From the NCBI GenBank assembly GCA_022647765.1, contig JALCLH010000003.1:62001-126000 (forward strand): a stretch of 64,000 nucleotides of DNA, in the 5' to 3' direction. This DNA is from Acidipropionibacterium sp. Its GTDB lineage: Bacteria > Actinomycetota > Actinomycetes > Propionibacteriales > Propionibacteriaceae. Below are positions 56,982 to 64,000 of the stretch, in pieces. The position numbers and the translations under genes were made by a program. Every line of letters starts with the position of its first letter. Position 1 is the first letter of the stretch. The notes beneath the pieces are model-generated. The model ran no database searches. It saw only the letters and a list, made by a program, of their open reading frames with translations, and was not told the DNA's origin.

Positions 56982-58366
56982 GTGCCGCCAGCACAACAGG
57001 GCCGCCGAGGGGGCCGAGCGAGGACCGGTCAGGATGGGTTCGACCTGGCCGTGGAGTCCTCGGCGCGCACTCGGCGGCGCGATCTCAGACCTCGTTGGCC
57101 CTGGCCGGTGGTCTGCGTCCTCTGCTGCCTGCTGGGGGTGGTGGGGGTCTGGGTGCTGCTCACCGGCCTGGTGGTGCCGGAATGGCTCGGGCAGCCGGGG
57201 GGAAAGTTTCGGCAGTCTGGTCACCGGATCGACCCGGCTGTGGTTGCTGGCTCAGGGAGTGCCGCTCGCCGCACTGGGAATGAGGGTGAGCCTGGTGCCG
57301 TTGGGCCTGACCCTGCTGCTGGTCGTGGTGAGCGCCGAGACCTGCCGCTACTCCGCCCGCGCGATGTCGGCCGCCAGGCGCTCGTCCGGCCGCCCGGTGA
57401 GCGCCCGCAACGCCTGCCAGGTGGCGGCCCTGCACGCGATGGTCCATCTGACGGCCGTGCTGGTGGCGGCCGGGGCGGTGAACTCGGGGCAGTGGGGACG
57501 GGCGGTGCTCGGCGGCCTGGTCGTCGGCCTGCTGCCCGCGCTGGCCGGGGCCCTGAGTGCGATCGGGACGCCGGTCGCCGGTCTGCTGCCGGGGCGGCTC
57601 CGTGACGTCTGCGCGGGAGCGGCCGCCGGTTGCGCGGTGGCGGTGGCCGGTGGCGCTGTCGCGCTGACCGTCGGCCTGATCGGGCACTCGGCCCGGATGA
57701 TCGAGCTCCACAACGCGTTGGGAGCCGGGCTCTGGGGAGGCGTGGTGCTCATCATCCTCCAGCTCGCCTGGCTGCCAGGATCTCATGGTGTGGTGGGCCT
57801 CGTGGACGCTGGGGCCGGGGTTCCAGGTCGGAGCGGCGACCTCGGTGAGCCCCTTCGGCGTCCACCTCGGGCTGGTGCCCTCGTTCCCGGTGCTGGCCGC
57901 CCTGCCGTCGGGCGGGGTCGGCGGACTGGCCCGGCTGTGGCTGCTGGTGCCGGTGCTGGCAGGGGTGATCGCCGCGCTGGTGACATCGAGGCGACTGGCT
58001 TCGAGACGACTGGCACCGGGGGGCAGCCTCGAGGAGAGCCCGGCCTCGAAGCTGGCGCTGACGACCGCCGCCGGACTGGTAGGCGGGCTCGCCCTGGGGG
58101 TGCTCGGCGCGCTCTCCGGCGGCGGGATCGGGCCTGGCCGGCTGGCCGTGATGGGCCCTGTGATGCCCGCCATGGCTGGCATGGCGCTGGTCCTGCTGGG
58201 CGGGGCCGCTGCGGTCACCGGCGGGGTGGTCGCCGCGCTGGACTGGCGTCGCACTCGTGTTCAGGGGCTCCCCGATCCGGAGGCCGCCGAGGACACGGTG
58301 AAGGTCTCCGGCGCACGAACACAGAACAAGCGAGCGCAGACGAAGCGGCCGCAGACGGATCGATAG
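56982..58366 (+). CDS. DUF6350 polytopic membrane protein (two frameshifts)
   Basis: About 460 residues after correction, with about nine hydrophobic segments. The pattern SLVTGSTRLWLLAQGVPLAALG, MRVSLVPLGLTLLLV and LHNALGAGLWGGV matches the actinobacterial DUF6350 family, which is regularly encoded beside purN and purH. Function unknown. Frame changes are at about 57200 (+1, in a run of six G) and 57777 (+1; removing A from CCAGGATC gives WLPDLMVWWASW). GTG at 56982 has an AAGGGGG ribosome site. An FMN-controlled riboflavin operon separates it from purN. Confidence 0.78.
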
Positions 58367-58450
58367 GAAGGACCGATTGGGCGGCAGACCTCGATGTGAT
58401 CCCCTGGATGTGACTGCCGTGCCGCGGTGGAGGCATACTGGTGGAGCACA

Positions 58451-58582
58451 CGTGCTCCGGGGTCGGTGAGAGTCCGAACCGGCGGTGATAGTCCGCGAAC
58501 CATCTGTCCAGGGTGACCTGATCGATGGCCGAACCGGTGGAACTCCGGTACCGACGGTGAAAGTCCGGATGGGAGGAAGCAC
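58451..58582 (+). promoter_or_regulatory. FMN riboswitch (RFN element)
   Basis: All conserved blocks are present in order: GCTCCGGGGTCGGTG, CCGAACCGGCGGT, AGTCCGCGAAC, a variable stem, CCGGTACCGACGGT, AAGTCCGGATGGGAGGAAGC. It precedes ribD by about 120 nt. FMN binding would reduce expression of the whole rib operon, by termination or by hiding the ribosome site. Confidence 0.95.
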
Positions 58583-58701
58583 GCGGGACCTGCGCGGTGG
58601 GTTCCGATCCGGTGCGGCGTCCAGCACGCCGCACCCTCGTCGACGCACCGTGCATACCCGGCGACCCCGGCGTTCGTGACGACGCGAACGAAGGGTTGCC
58701 G

Positions 58702-59854
58702 ATGATCGAGCATCATCAACCGGCCGGGCACGGCCAACAGCACGACTGGCTTGGCCAGCAGTACGACCGGCACGGTCATCAGTGGGACGACGCGATGCGC
58801 CGAGCCATCGAGCTGGCCGCCCACAGCCCGCTGCCCGATCCGAACCCGAGGGTGGGCTGCGTCATCCTCGGCCCTGACGGCGAAGTGCTCGGCCAGGGCT
58901 GGCACCACGGCGCGGGAACCCCGCACGCCGAGGTCGAGGCGCTCGCAGACGCCGGTGCGCTGCCCGCCGGCTGCACCGCCGTCGTCACCCTCGAGCCCTG
59001 CAACCACACCGGACGGACCGGGCCCTGCGCCCGCGCCCTGGTCGACGCCGGCGTCTCCCGGGTGGTGATCGGCCAGTCCGACCCCAATCCGGTGGCCGCC
59101 GGGGGAGCCGGAACCCTCGTCGATGCCGGGATCGAGGTGATCCGCGGCGTCCTGGCCGAGCAGGCTGCCGCCCTCAACCCGGACTGGACCTTCTCGATGA
59201 GGCACGGCCGCCCGAGGGTGGTGTGGAAGTACGCCGCCTCCCTGGACGGCCGCAGCGCCGCCGCCGACGGCACCAGCCGGTGGATCACCTCGTCGCAGGC
59301 CCGGGTCCGGACGCATCGCGGACGCGCCCTCTGCGGAGCCGTGATGGTGGGCACCGGCACCGGCCCTGGCCGACGACCCCAGACTCACCGTTCGCGGCGT
59401 CCCGGTGCCCCGGCAACCGCTGCGGGTGGTGGTGGGGGATCGGCCCCTGCCGCCGGGATGTCACCTGCTCGACGACTCGGCGCCGACCGTGCGGATCGCC
59501 GGCCACGACCCGGCCGAGGCACTCGCTGAGTTGCACCGGCGCGGCGTCCACCGGGTCTGGCTGGAGGGCGGGCCGGTACTGGCCGGAGCCTTCTGGAAGG
59601 CCGGTCTGATCGACGAGGTGATCGCCCAGATCGCCCCGATCCTGCTCGGGTCCGGACCGGCATCGCTGGCCGACGCCGGCGTCGCCACCCTCGCCGGAGC
59701 CCACCGGCTGATCATCGACGAGGTCTCGATGGTCGGACCCGACGTCGAGATCCGCGCCCACCCGAGACCGCCGTCCGCCACCCCTTCTGAGCAGCAGCAG
59801 GACACCACTGATATCAGGCGCGCCACAGCCGTGGGCGCCGGAACGGGAGAATGA
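58702..59854 (+). CDS. ribD: Riboflavin biosynthesis deaminase/reductase RibD (one frameshift)
   Basis: About 383 residues after correction. The N-terminal cytidine-deaminase-like domain has its zinc motif in HAEVEAL and PCNHTGRTGPC. The C-terminal reductase domain has KYAASLDGRSAA, VMVGTGTALADDP and LEGGPVLAGAF. It converts the first pyrimidine of the pathway to the reduced ribityl form. The frame shifts +1 at about 59362 (CACCGGCCCTGG); one G is extra. ATG at 58702 is the first codon after the riboswitch. An unusual His/Gln-rich 27-residue head precedes the deaminase domain. Confidence 0.94.
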
Positions 59855-59856
59855 TC

Positions 59857-60496
59857 ATGTTCACCGGAATCGTTGAGGAGCTCGGCGAGGTCGTCGAGCT
59901 GACATCGGGCGCGGACTCGGCCACCATGGTCATTCGCGGGCCGCTGGTCACCTCCGACGCCGCCGTGGGGGCCTCGATCGCCTGTCGACGGGGTCTGTCT
60001 CACCGTCACCGGGCTCGACGAGGACACCTTCAGCGTCGACGTGATGGCCGAGACCCTGGCCCGCAGCGGCCTGGGACGCCTCAAGCCCGGAACCCGGGTC
60101 AACCTGGAGCGGGCCGTGTCGGCTCGCGGACGGATGAGCGGGCACATCGTGCAGGGCCACGTCGACGGCACCGGAGAGATCCTCGCCCGCACTCCCGGCG
60201 ACCGCTGGGAGATCGTCCGGATCTCGGTCCCGGAGCGCCTGGCGCGCTACGTCGTCGAGAAGGGCTCGATCGCGGTGGACGGCACCTCCTTGACGGTCAG
60301 CGCCACCGGCCCCGGCTTCTTCGAGATCGGCCTCATCCCGACCACCCTGGCCACCACCGTGCTGGGCTTCCTGCCGGTGGGCCAGGAGGTCAACCTCGAG
60401 GTGGACGTCATCGCCAAGTACGTCGAGTCGCTGCTCGCCGCCAAGTCTGATCAGACCGCCGCCGCACCCGGCTCGACCGAAGGAGCGCTCCGATGA
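59857..60496 (+). CDS. ribE: Riboflavin synthase alpha subunit RibE (one frameshift)
   Basis: About 212 residues after correction. It opens MFTGIVEELGEV (family start; ATG at 59857, with another ATG two codons before). It is built from two lumazine-binding repeats (GVCLTVTGLDEDTFSVDVMAE, GHIVQGHVDGTG, DGTSLTVSATGPGFFEIGLI). It dismutates 6,7-dimethyl-8-ribityllumazine to riboflavin. The frame shifts +1 near 59986 (GCCTGTCGACGGGG); the corrected junction reads SIACDGVCLTV. It follows ribD closely and overlaps ribBA. Confidence 0.95.
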
Positions 60497-61771
60497 CCGA
60501 GCCAGCTAGAGTGGGTTCGCCACCATCGACCAGGCCCTCGAGGAGCTGCGGGCCGGACGCCCGGTCCTCGTGCTGGACGACGAGAACCGCGAGAACGAGG
60601 GGGACGCCATCATGGCCGCCTCGCTGGCCGGCCCGCGCTGGGTGGGCTGGATGATCCGGCACACCTCGGGCTACCTGTGCGCGCCGATGACCGAGTCCCG
60701 CGCCGACCGGCTCGGACTTCCGCTGATGTGGCCGGCCAACCAGGACCCGCTGAGGACCCGCTACACCGTCTCGGTGGACGCCGCCGAGGGCACCACCACC
60801 GGCATCGGGGCCGACGAGCGGGCGCACACCTGCCGGGTGCTGGCCGACCCGGCGTCGTCGCCGGGCTCATTCGTGCGCCCCGGGCACATCCTGCCGCTGC
60901 GGGCCCGCGCGGGCGGCGTCCTGGAGCGGCGCGGCCACACCGAGGCCGCGGTCGACCTCACCCGGCTGGCCGGCCTGGAGGCGGTCGGCGTCATCGGTGA
61001 ACTGGTCGACGACTCCGGGATGTGCCTGCGCACCCCGCAGGTGCTGGAGGTCGGGGAGCGCGAGGGGCTGTGCGTCATCACCATCGACGAACTGGCCCGA
61101 TGGCGCCGCGAGCATGGCGACCTCTCCCCGGCTCCCGACGCCGCGCGGGTCGGCGCGGGGGAGCCGGCCACCCTGCCCACCCGGCACGGCGAGTTCACCA
61201 TCACCAGCTACACCGACCGCGCGACCGGCGCCGAGCACCTGCTGATGGTGCCCGAGCGCGGGCTGGACGCCGACGACGGCGGCCCGAGCCTGGTGCGGGT
61301 GCATTCGAGTGCCTCACCGGCGACGCCCTGGGATCGCTGCGCTGCGACTGCGGGGAGCAGCTCCAGTCCGCGATGGAGACCGTCGCGCGCCACGGCGGGG
61401 CAGTGGTCCTGCTGCGCGGCCACGAGGGGCGCGGGGTCGGGCTGTTCAACAAGATCGCCGCCTACCACGCCCAGGACGCCGGGCTGGACACGGTCGACGC
61501 CCAGACCGCCCTCGGGCTGCCGGTCGACGCCCGGGAGTACGGGGCGGCGGTGGCCATCCTGGCCGGCATCGGGCTGTCCGAGGTCCGGCTGATGACCAAC
61601 AATCCGGTGAAGATCCGGGCCCTGCGCGAGGGCGGCATCACGGTGACGCCGGTGCCCCTGCAGGCTCCGGCCCACCCCGAGGACCTCCATTACCTCATCA
61701 CCAAGCGCGATCGGATGGGCCACAGCCTTCAGATCGAGGGCGACATCAACGAGAACGTCAACGAGAATTGA
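60493..61771 (+). CDS. ribBA: Bifunctional DHBP synthase / GTP cyclohydrolase II RibBA (two frameshifts)
   Basis: About 426 residues after correction. The N-terminal RibB half makes 3,4-dihydroxy-2-butanone 4-phosphate (DDENRENEGDAIMAA, GYLCAPM, HTEAAVDL). The C-terminal RibA half opens GTP (VHSECLTGDALGSLRCDCG with the three zinc Cys, RGHEGRGVGL, MTNNPVKI). Both frame changes are losses of one base: about 60517 (GGTTCGCC, expected VGFATID) and 61307 (CATTCGAGTGC, expected VHSECL). The two lie at fully conserved positions. A sequence error is the natural reading, since both products start the riboflavin pathway. Confidence 0.95.
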
Positions 61772-61792
61772 CGAGAATCAGGAGCACATCGC

Positions 61793-62287
61793 ATGAGCAC
61801 GGCCGACAAGACGACGGTGGGTGAGGTCTCCCCGGATCTCGGAACCCTGGACGGCTCCGGTCTGAGGGCTGCGGTGGTGGCCGCATCCTGGCACCGGGTG
61901 GTGATGGACGGGTTGCTCGCCGGAGCCCTGCACGGGTTGTCGGACGCCGGGATCGGCCGGCCCACCGTGGTCCGGGTGCCCGGCTCCTTCGAGCTGCCGG
62001 TGGCCTGCTCCCGGCTGGCCGGGGGCTACGACCTGCTGGTTGCCCTGGGCGTCGTCATCCAGGGTGGGACGCCGCACTTCGACTACGTCTGCAATGCCGC
62101 CACCGACGGCATCACCCAGGTGGCGGTGAGCACCGGGACACCGATCGGCTTCGGCGTCCTCACCTGCGACACCGAGGCCCAGGCGCTGGCCCGCTGCGGC
62201 ATCGAGGGCTCGCAGGAGGACAAGGGGTACGAGGCCGCTCAGGCCGCCGTCGCCACCGTTCTCGCGCTGCGCGCGGTCGGGCATTGA
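61793..62287 (+). CDS. ribH: 6,7-dimethyl-8-ribityllumazine synthase RibH
   Basis: A 164-residue subunit of the lumazine synthase capsid. Features are [55 protein letters not shown] and the conserved [16 protein letters not shown]. It condenses the products of RibD and RibB. It is the last rib gene, 21 bp after ribBA with a CAGGAG ribosome site. Intact. Confidence 0.97.
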   Translation: MSTADKTTVGEVSPDLGTLDGSGLRAAVVAASWHRVVMDGLLAGALHGLSDAGIGRPTVVRVPGSFELPVACSRLAGGYDLLVALGVVIQGGTPHFDYVCNAATDGITQVAVSTGTPIGFGVLTCDTEAQALARCGIEGSQEDKGYEAAQAAVATVLALRAVGH

Positions 62288-62370
62288 GAAACGGATCGTC
62301 GAATCGGGACTCTGAATTGGAGAATCGGACATTGGGGACCGGGCGGGGCGAGCCGGATAGAGTGGGGGCC

Positions 62371-63031
62371 GTGGCCCTTCGCGTGGTGGTGCTCGTCTCC
62401 GGTTCAGGGACCCTGCTGCAGGCTCTCATCGACGCCTGCGAGGCCGGCGATCTGCCCGTCGAGATCGTCGCCGTCGGCTCCGATCGGCCCGGCGTCCGCG
62501 CCCTCGAAAGAGCTGCCGAGGCCGGCATCCCGGCCTTTGCCGAACCGCTGGCCAAGGGTGCCGATCGCGCCGACTGGGACTCCCGGCTGACCGCCGAGGT
62601 GGCCGGCTTCCGGCCCGACCTGGTGGTCTGCGCCGGATTCATGAAGCTGCTCGGGACCGGCCTTCCTGGACCGTTTCGGCGGACGAGTCATCAACTCCCA
62701 CCCCGCCCTGCTGCCCTCCTTCCCCGGCACCCACGGCCCCCGCGACGCGCTGGCCTACGGCGTCAAGATCACCGGCGCCACCGTCTTCATGGTCGACGCC
62801 GGCATCGACACCGGGCACATCCTCGCCCAGCGGGCCGTCGAGGTGGCCGACGACGACACCGTCGAGACCCTGCACGAGAGGATCAAGGTGCAGGAGCGCC
62901 GGATGCTCGTCCAGGTGGTCGCGGACCTCGCCGCGACGCTTCCCGCGCGAGTTCTTCCCGCCGACCCCGCCCAGGCTTTCCCCGCCGACCCCGCGCAAGC
63001 CTTTCCCGCCGACCCGCCCAATAGAACATGA
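62371..63031 (+). CDS. purN: Phosphoribosylglycinamide formyltransferase PurN (one frameshift)
   Basis: About 219 residues after correction. It transfers a formyl group from 10-formyl-THF to GAR in purine synthesis. Motifs are [41 protein letters not shown] (catalytic Asn/His) and [19 protein letters not shown]. The frame shifts +1 at about 62660 (GACCGGCCTTCC); one G is extra, as in ribD. The C-terminus is extended by a repeated ADPAQAFP tail absent from usual PurN. GTG at 62371 has a GGGGG ribosome site. It precedes purH by 29 bp. Confidence 0.95.
62960..63019 (+). repeat. 24-bp tandem repeat in the purN tail
   Basis: About 2.5 copies of a 24-bp unit (62960-62983, 62984-63007 and a partial third) encode ADPAQAFP in tandem at the C-terminus of PurN. 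The copies differ at a few positions, so the repeat is not recent. It could vary in number by slippage. Confidence 0.8.
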
Positions 63032-63060
63032 CCCCATCACCCACCTCTGGAGGGACCCCA

Positions 63061-64000
63061 GTGACCGATCGTCAACCCATTCGCCGCGCCCTAGTCTCCG
63101 TCTACGACAAGACGGACCTGGACGCTCTGGCAGCAACCCTCTCCGCGGCGGGAGTCGCCGTGGTCTCCACCGGATCGACCGCCAAGGCCCTGGCCGCGGC
63201 CGGCCTGGAGGTCACCGAGGTGAGCACCCTGACCGGCTTCCCGGAGTGTCTGGACGGCCGCGTCAAGACCCTCCATCCGAAGGTCCACGCCGGCATCCTC
63301 GCTGACCGTCGACTCGAGTCCCATCGCACCCAGCTTGCCGAACTCGGCGTCGAGCCCTTCGATCTCGTGGTGTGCAATCTCTACCCGTTCAGCGAGACGG
63401 TGGCCTCCGGCGCCGGATTCGACGACTGCATCGAGAAGATCGACATCGGCGGGCCCTCGATGGTCCGCGCGGCGGCCAAGAACCACGCCAATGTGGCCGT
63501 CCTCACCTCACCGAGCCAGTACGCCGGGCTCAAGGAGGCGCTTGACGCCGGCGGCTACACCGAGGCCGAGCGCCGGGTGCTGGCCGCCAAGGCCTTCGCC
63601 CACACCGCCGCCTACGATGTCGCGGTGGCGAGCTGGTTCGGCGCCCAGGACGGCGTCTCGGTCGACGGCGTCCCCACCTTCGTCGGGACCACCGGAGAGC
63701 TCAAGGAGAAGCTGCGCTACGGCGAGAACTCCCACCAGAGCGCCGCGGTCTACCTCACTCCGCAGGGCCCCGGACTGGCCGGCGCCGAGCAGCTGCACGG
63801 CAAGGCGATGAGCTACAACAACTACGTCGACACCAACTCGGCCCGTCGGGCGGCCTTCGACTTCGACGAGCCCTGCGTGGCGATCATCAAGCACTCCAAC
63901 CCGTGCGGCATCGCGGTCGGCTCCGACATCGCGGAGGCCCATCGCAAGGCCCACGCCTGCGACTCGCTGAGCGCCTACGGCGGCGTCATCGCCACCAACC
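63061..64000 (+). CDS. purH: Bifunctional purine biosynthesis protein PurH (5' part)
   Basis: The first 313 residues of AICAR transformylase / IMP cyclohydrolase, running off the right edge. The IMP cyclohydrolase (MGS-like) domain opens [20 protein letters not shown] and has [29 protein letters not shown] and NLYPF. The transformylase domain begins with [15 protein letters not shown] and continues [15 protein letters not shown] at 63061 has a GGAGGG ribosome site. It finishes IMP synthesis, the substrate of GuaB elsewhere in the window. Confidence 0.97.
   Translation, partial: MTDRQPIRRALVSVYDKTDLDALAATLSAAGVAVVSTGSTAKALAAAGLEVTEVSTLTGFPECLDGRVKTLHPKVHAGILADRRLESHRTQLAELGVEPFDLVVCNLYPFSETVASGAGFDDCIEKIDIGGPSMVRAAAKNHANVAVLTSPSQYAGLKEALDAGGYTEAERRVLAAKAFAHTAAYDVAVASWFGAQDGVSVDGVPTFVGTTGELKEKLRYGENSHQSAAVYLTPQGPGLAGAEQLHGKAMSYNNYVDTNSARRAAFDFDEPCVAIIKHSNPCGIAVGSDIAEAHRKAHACDSLSAYGGVIATN

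Overview
The window is 64 kb of very GC-rich DNA that is almost fully coding. It has typical actinobacterial housekeeping gene orders: coaA/glmS/acpS/nnr, tsaE-tsaB-rimI-tsaD, groES-groEL, guaB-guaB3-guaA, pcrA/M23 peptidase/sucCD and DUF6350/purN/purH. Together with CIRCE control of groESL, a MptB-like mannosyltransferase and an MgtA/PimB-like glycosyltransferase, this points to a high-GC actinobacterium, most likely of the Propionibacteriaceae. The genus cannot be fixed from the sequence alone. No rRNA, tRNA, CRISPR array or insertion sequence was seen.

Layout. 0.1-4.5 kb: coaA, a methyltransferase, glmS and acpS. 4.6-11.5 kb: an accessory sugar-use cassette (ROK regulator, ABC importer without its ATPase, GH36 alpha-galactosidase, and a strong palindromic operator) placed between acpS and nnr. 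11.7-21.9 kb: NAD(P)HX repair enzyme, glycosyltransferase, a DEAD-box helicase with a very long disordered N-terminus, the t6A genes and a C1 aminopeptidase. 22-27.4 kb: DUF1801 protein, the three-gene AmmeMemoRadiSam system of unknown function, two Nudix hydrolases and a THUMP-like methyltransferase. 27.5-39.7 kb: groESL, mptB-like gene, the two IMPDH-family genes, a TetR/methyltransferase pair, an adenine-deaminase-like protein, chorismate mutase, cysE and guaA. 39.7-44.1 kb: an envelope-stress-type cluster with three PspC proteins, a histidine kinase and a LuxR-type regulator. 44.1-54.9 kb: sucCD, M23 peptidase, pcrA, a Cys/Met-rich leader peptide ahead of metQ-metN-metI, and a cardiolipin synthase. 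55-64 kb: a PknH-like sensor protein, DUF6350, an FMN riboswitch with ribD-ribE-ribBA-ribH, purN and the start of purH.

Two things stand out beyond the genes. First, the intergenic spaces carry dispersed palindromic elements of 76-81 bp in three related subfamilies (sites near 11.5, 21.9, 27.4, 34.0 and 50.2 kb, plus a half copy at 34.1 kb). All share a TCACTC core in the arms, and within a subfamily the loop length is constant. They do not correspond to any family I can name.

Second, about 24 one-base frameshifts interrupt at least 14 otherwise intact genes, including essential ones (glmS, ribBA, metN, pcrA). Most are +1, and many can be repaired by removing a single A between C and G. This is best read as residual assembly error. 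The affected genes are annotated over their full span, with the position of each shift given.
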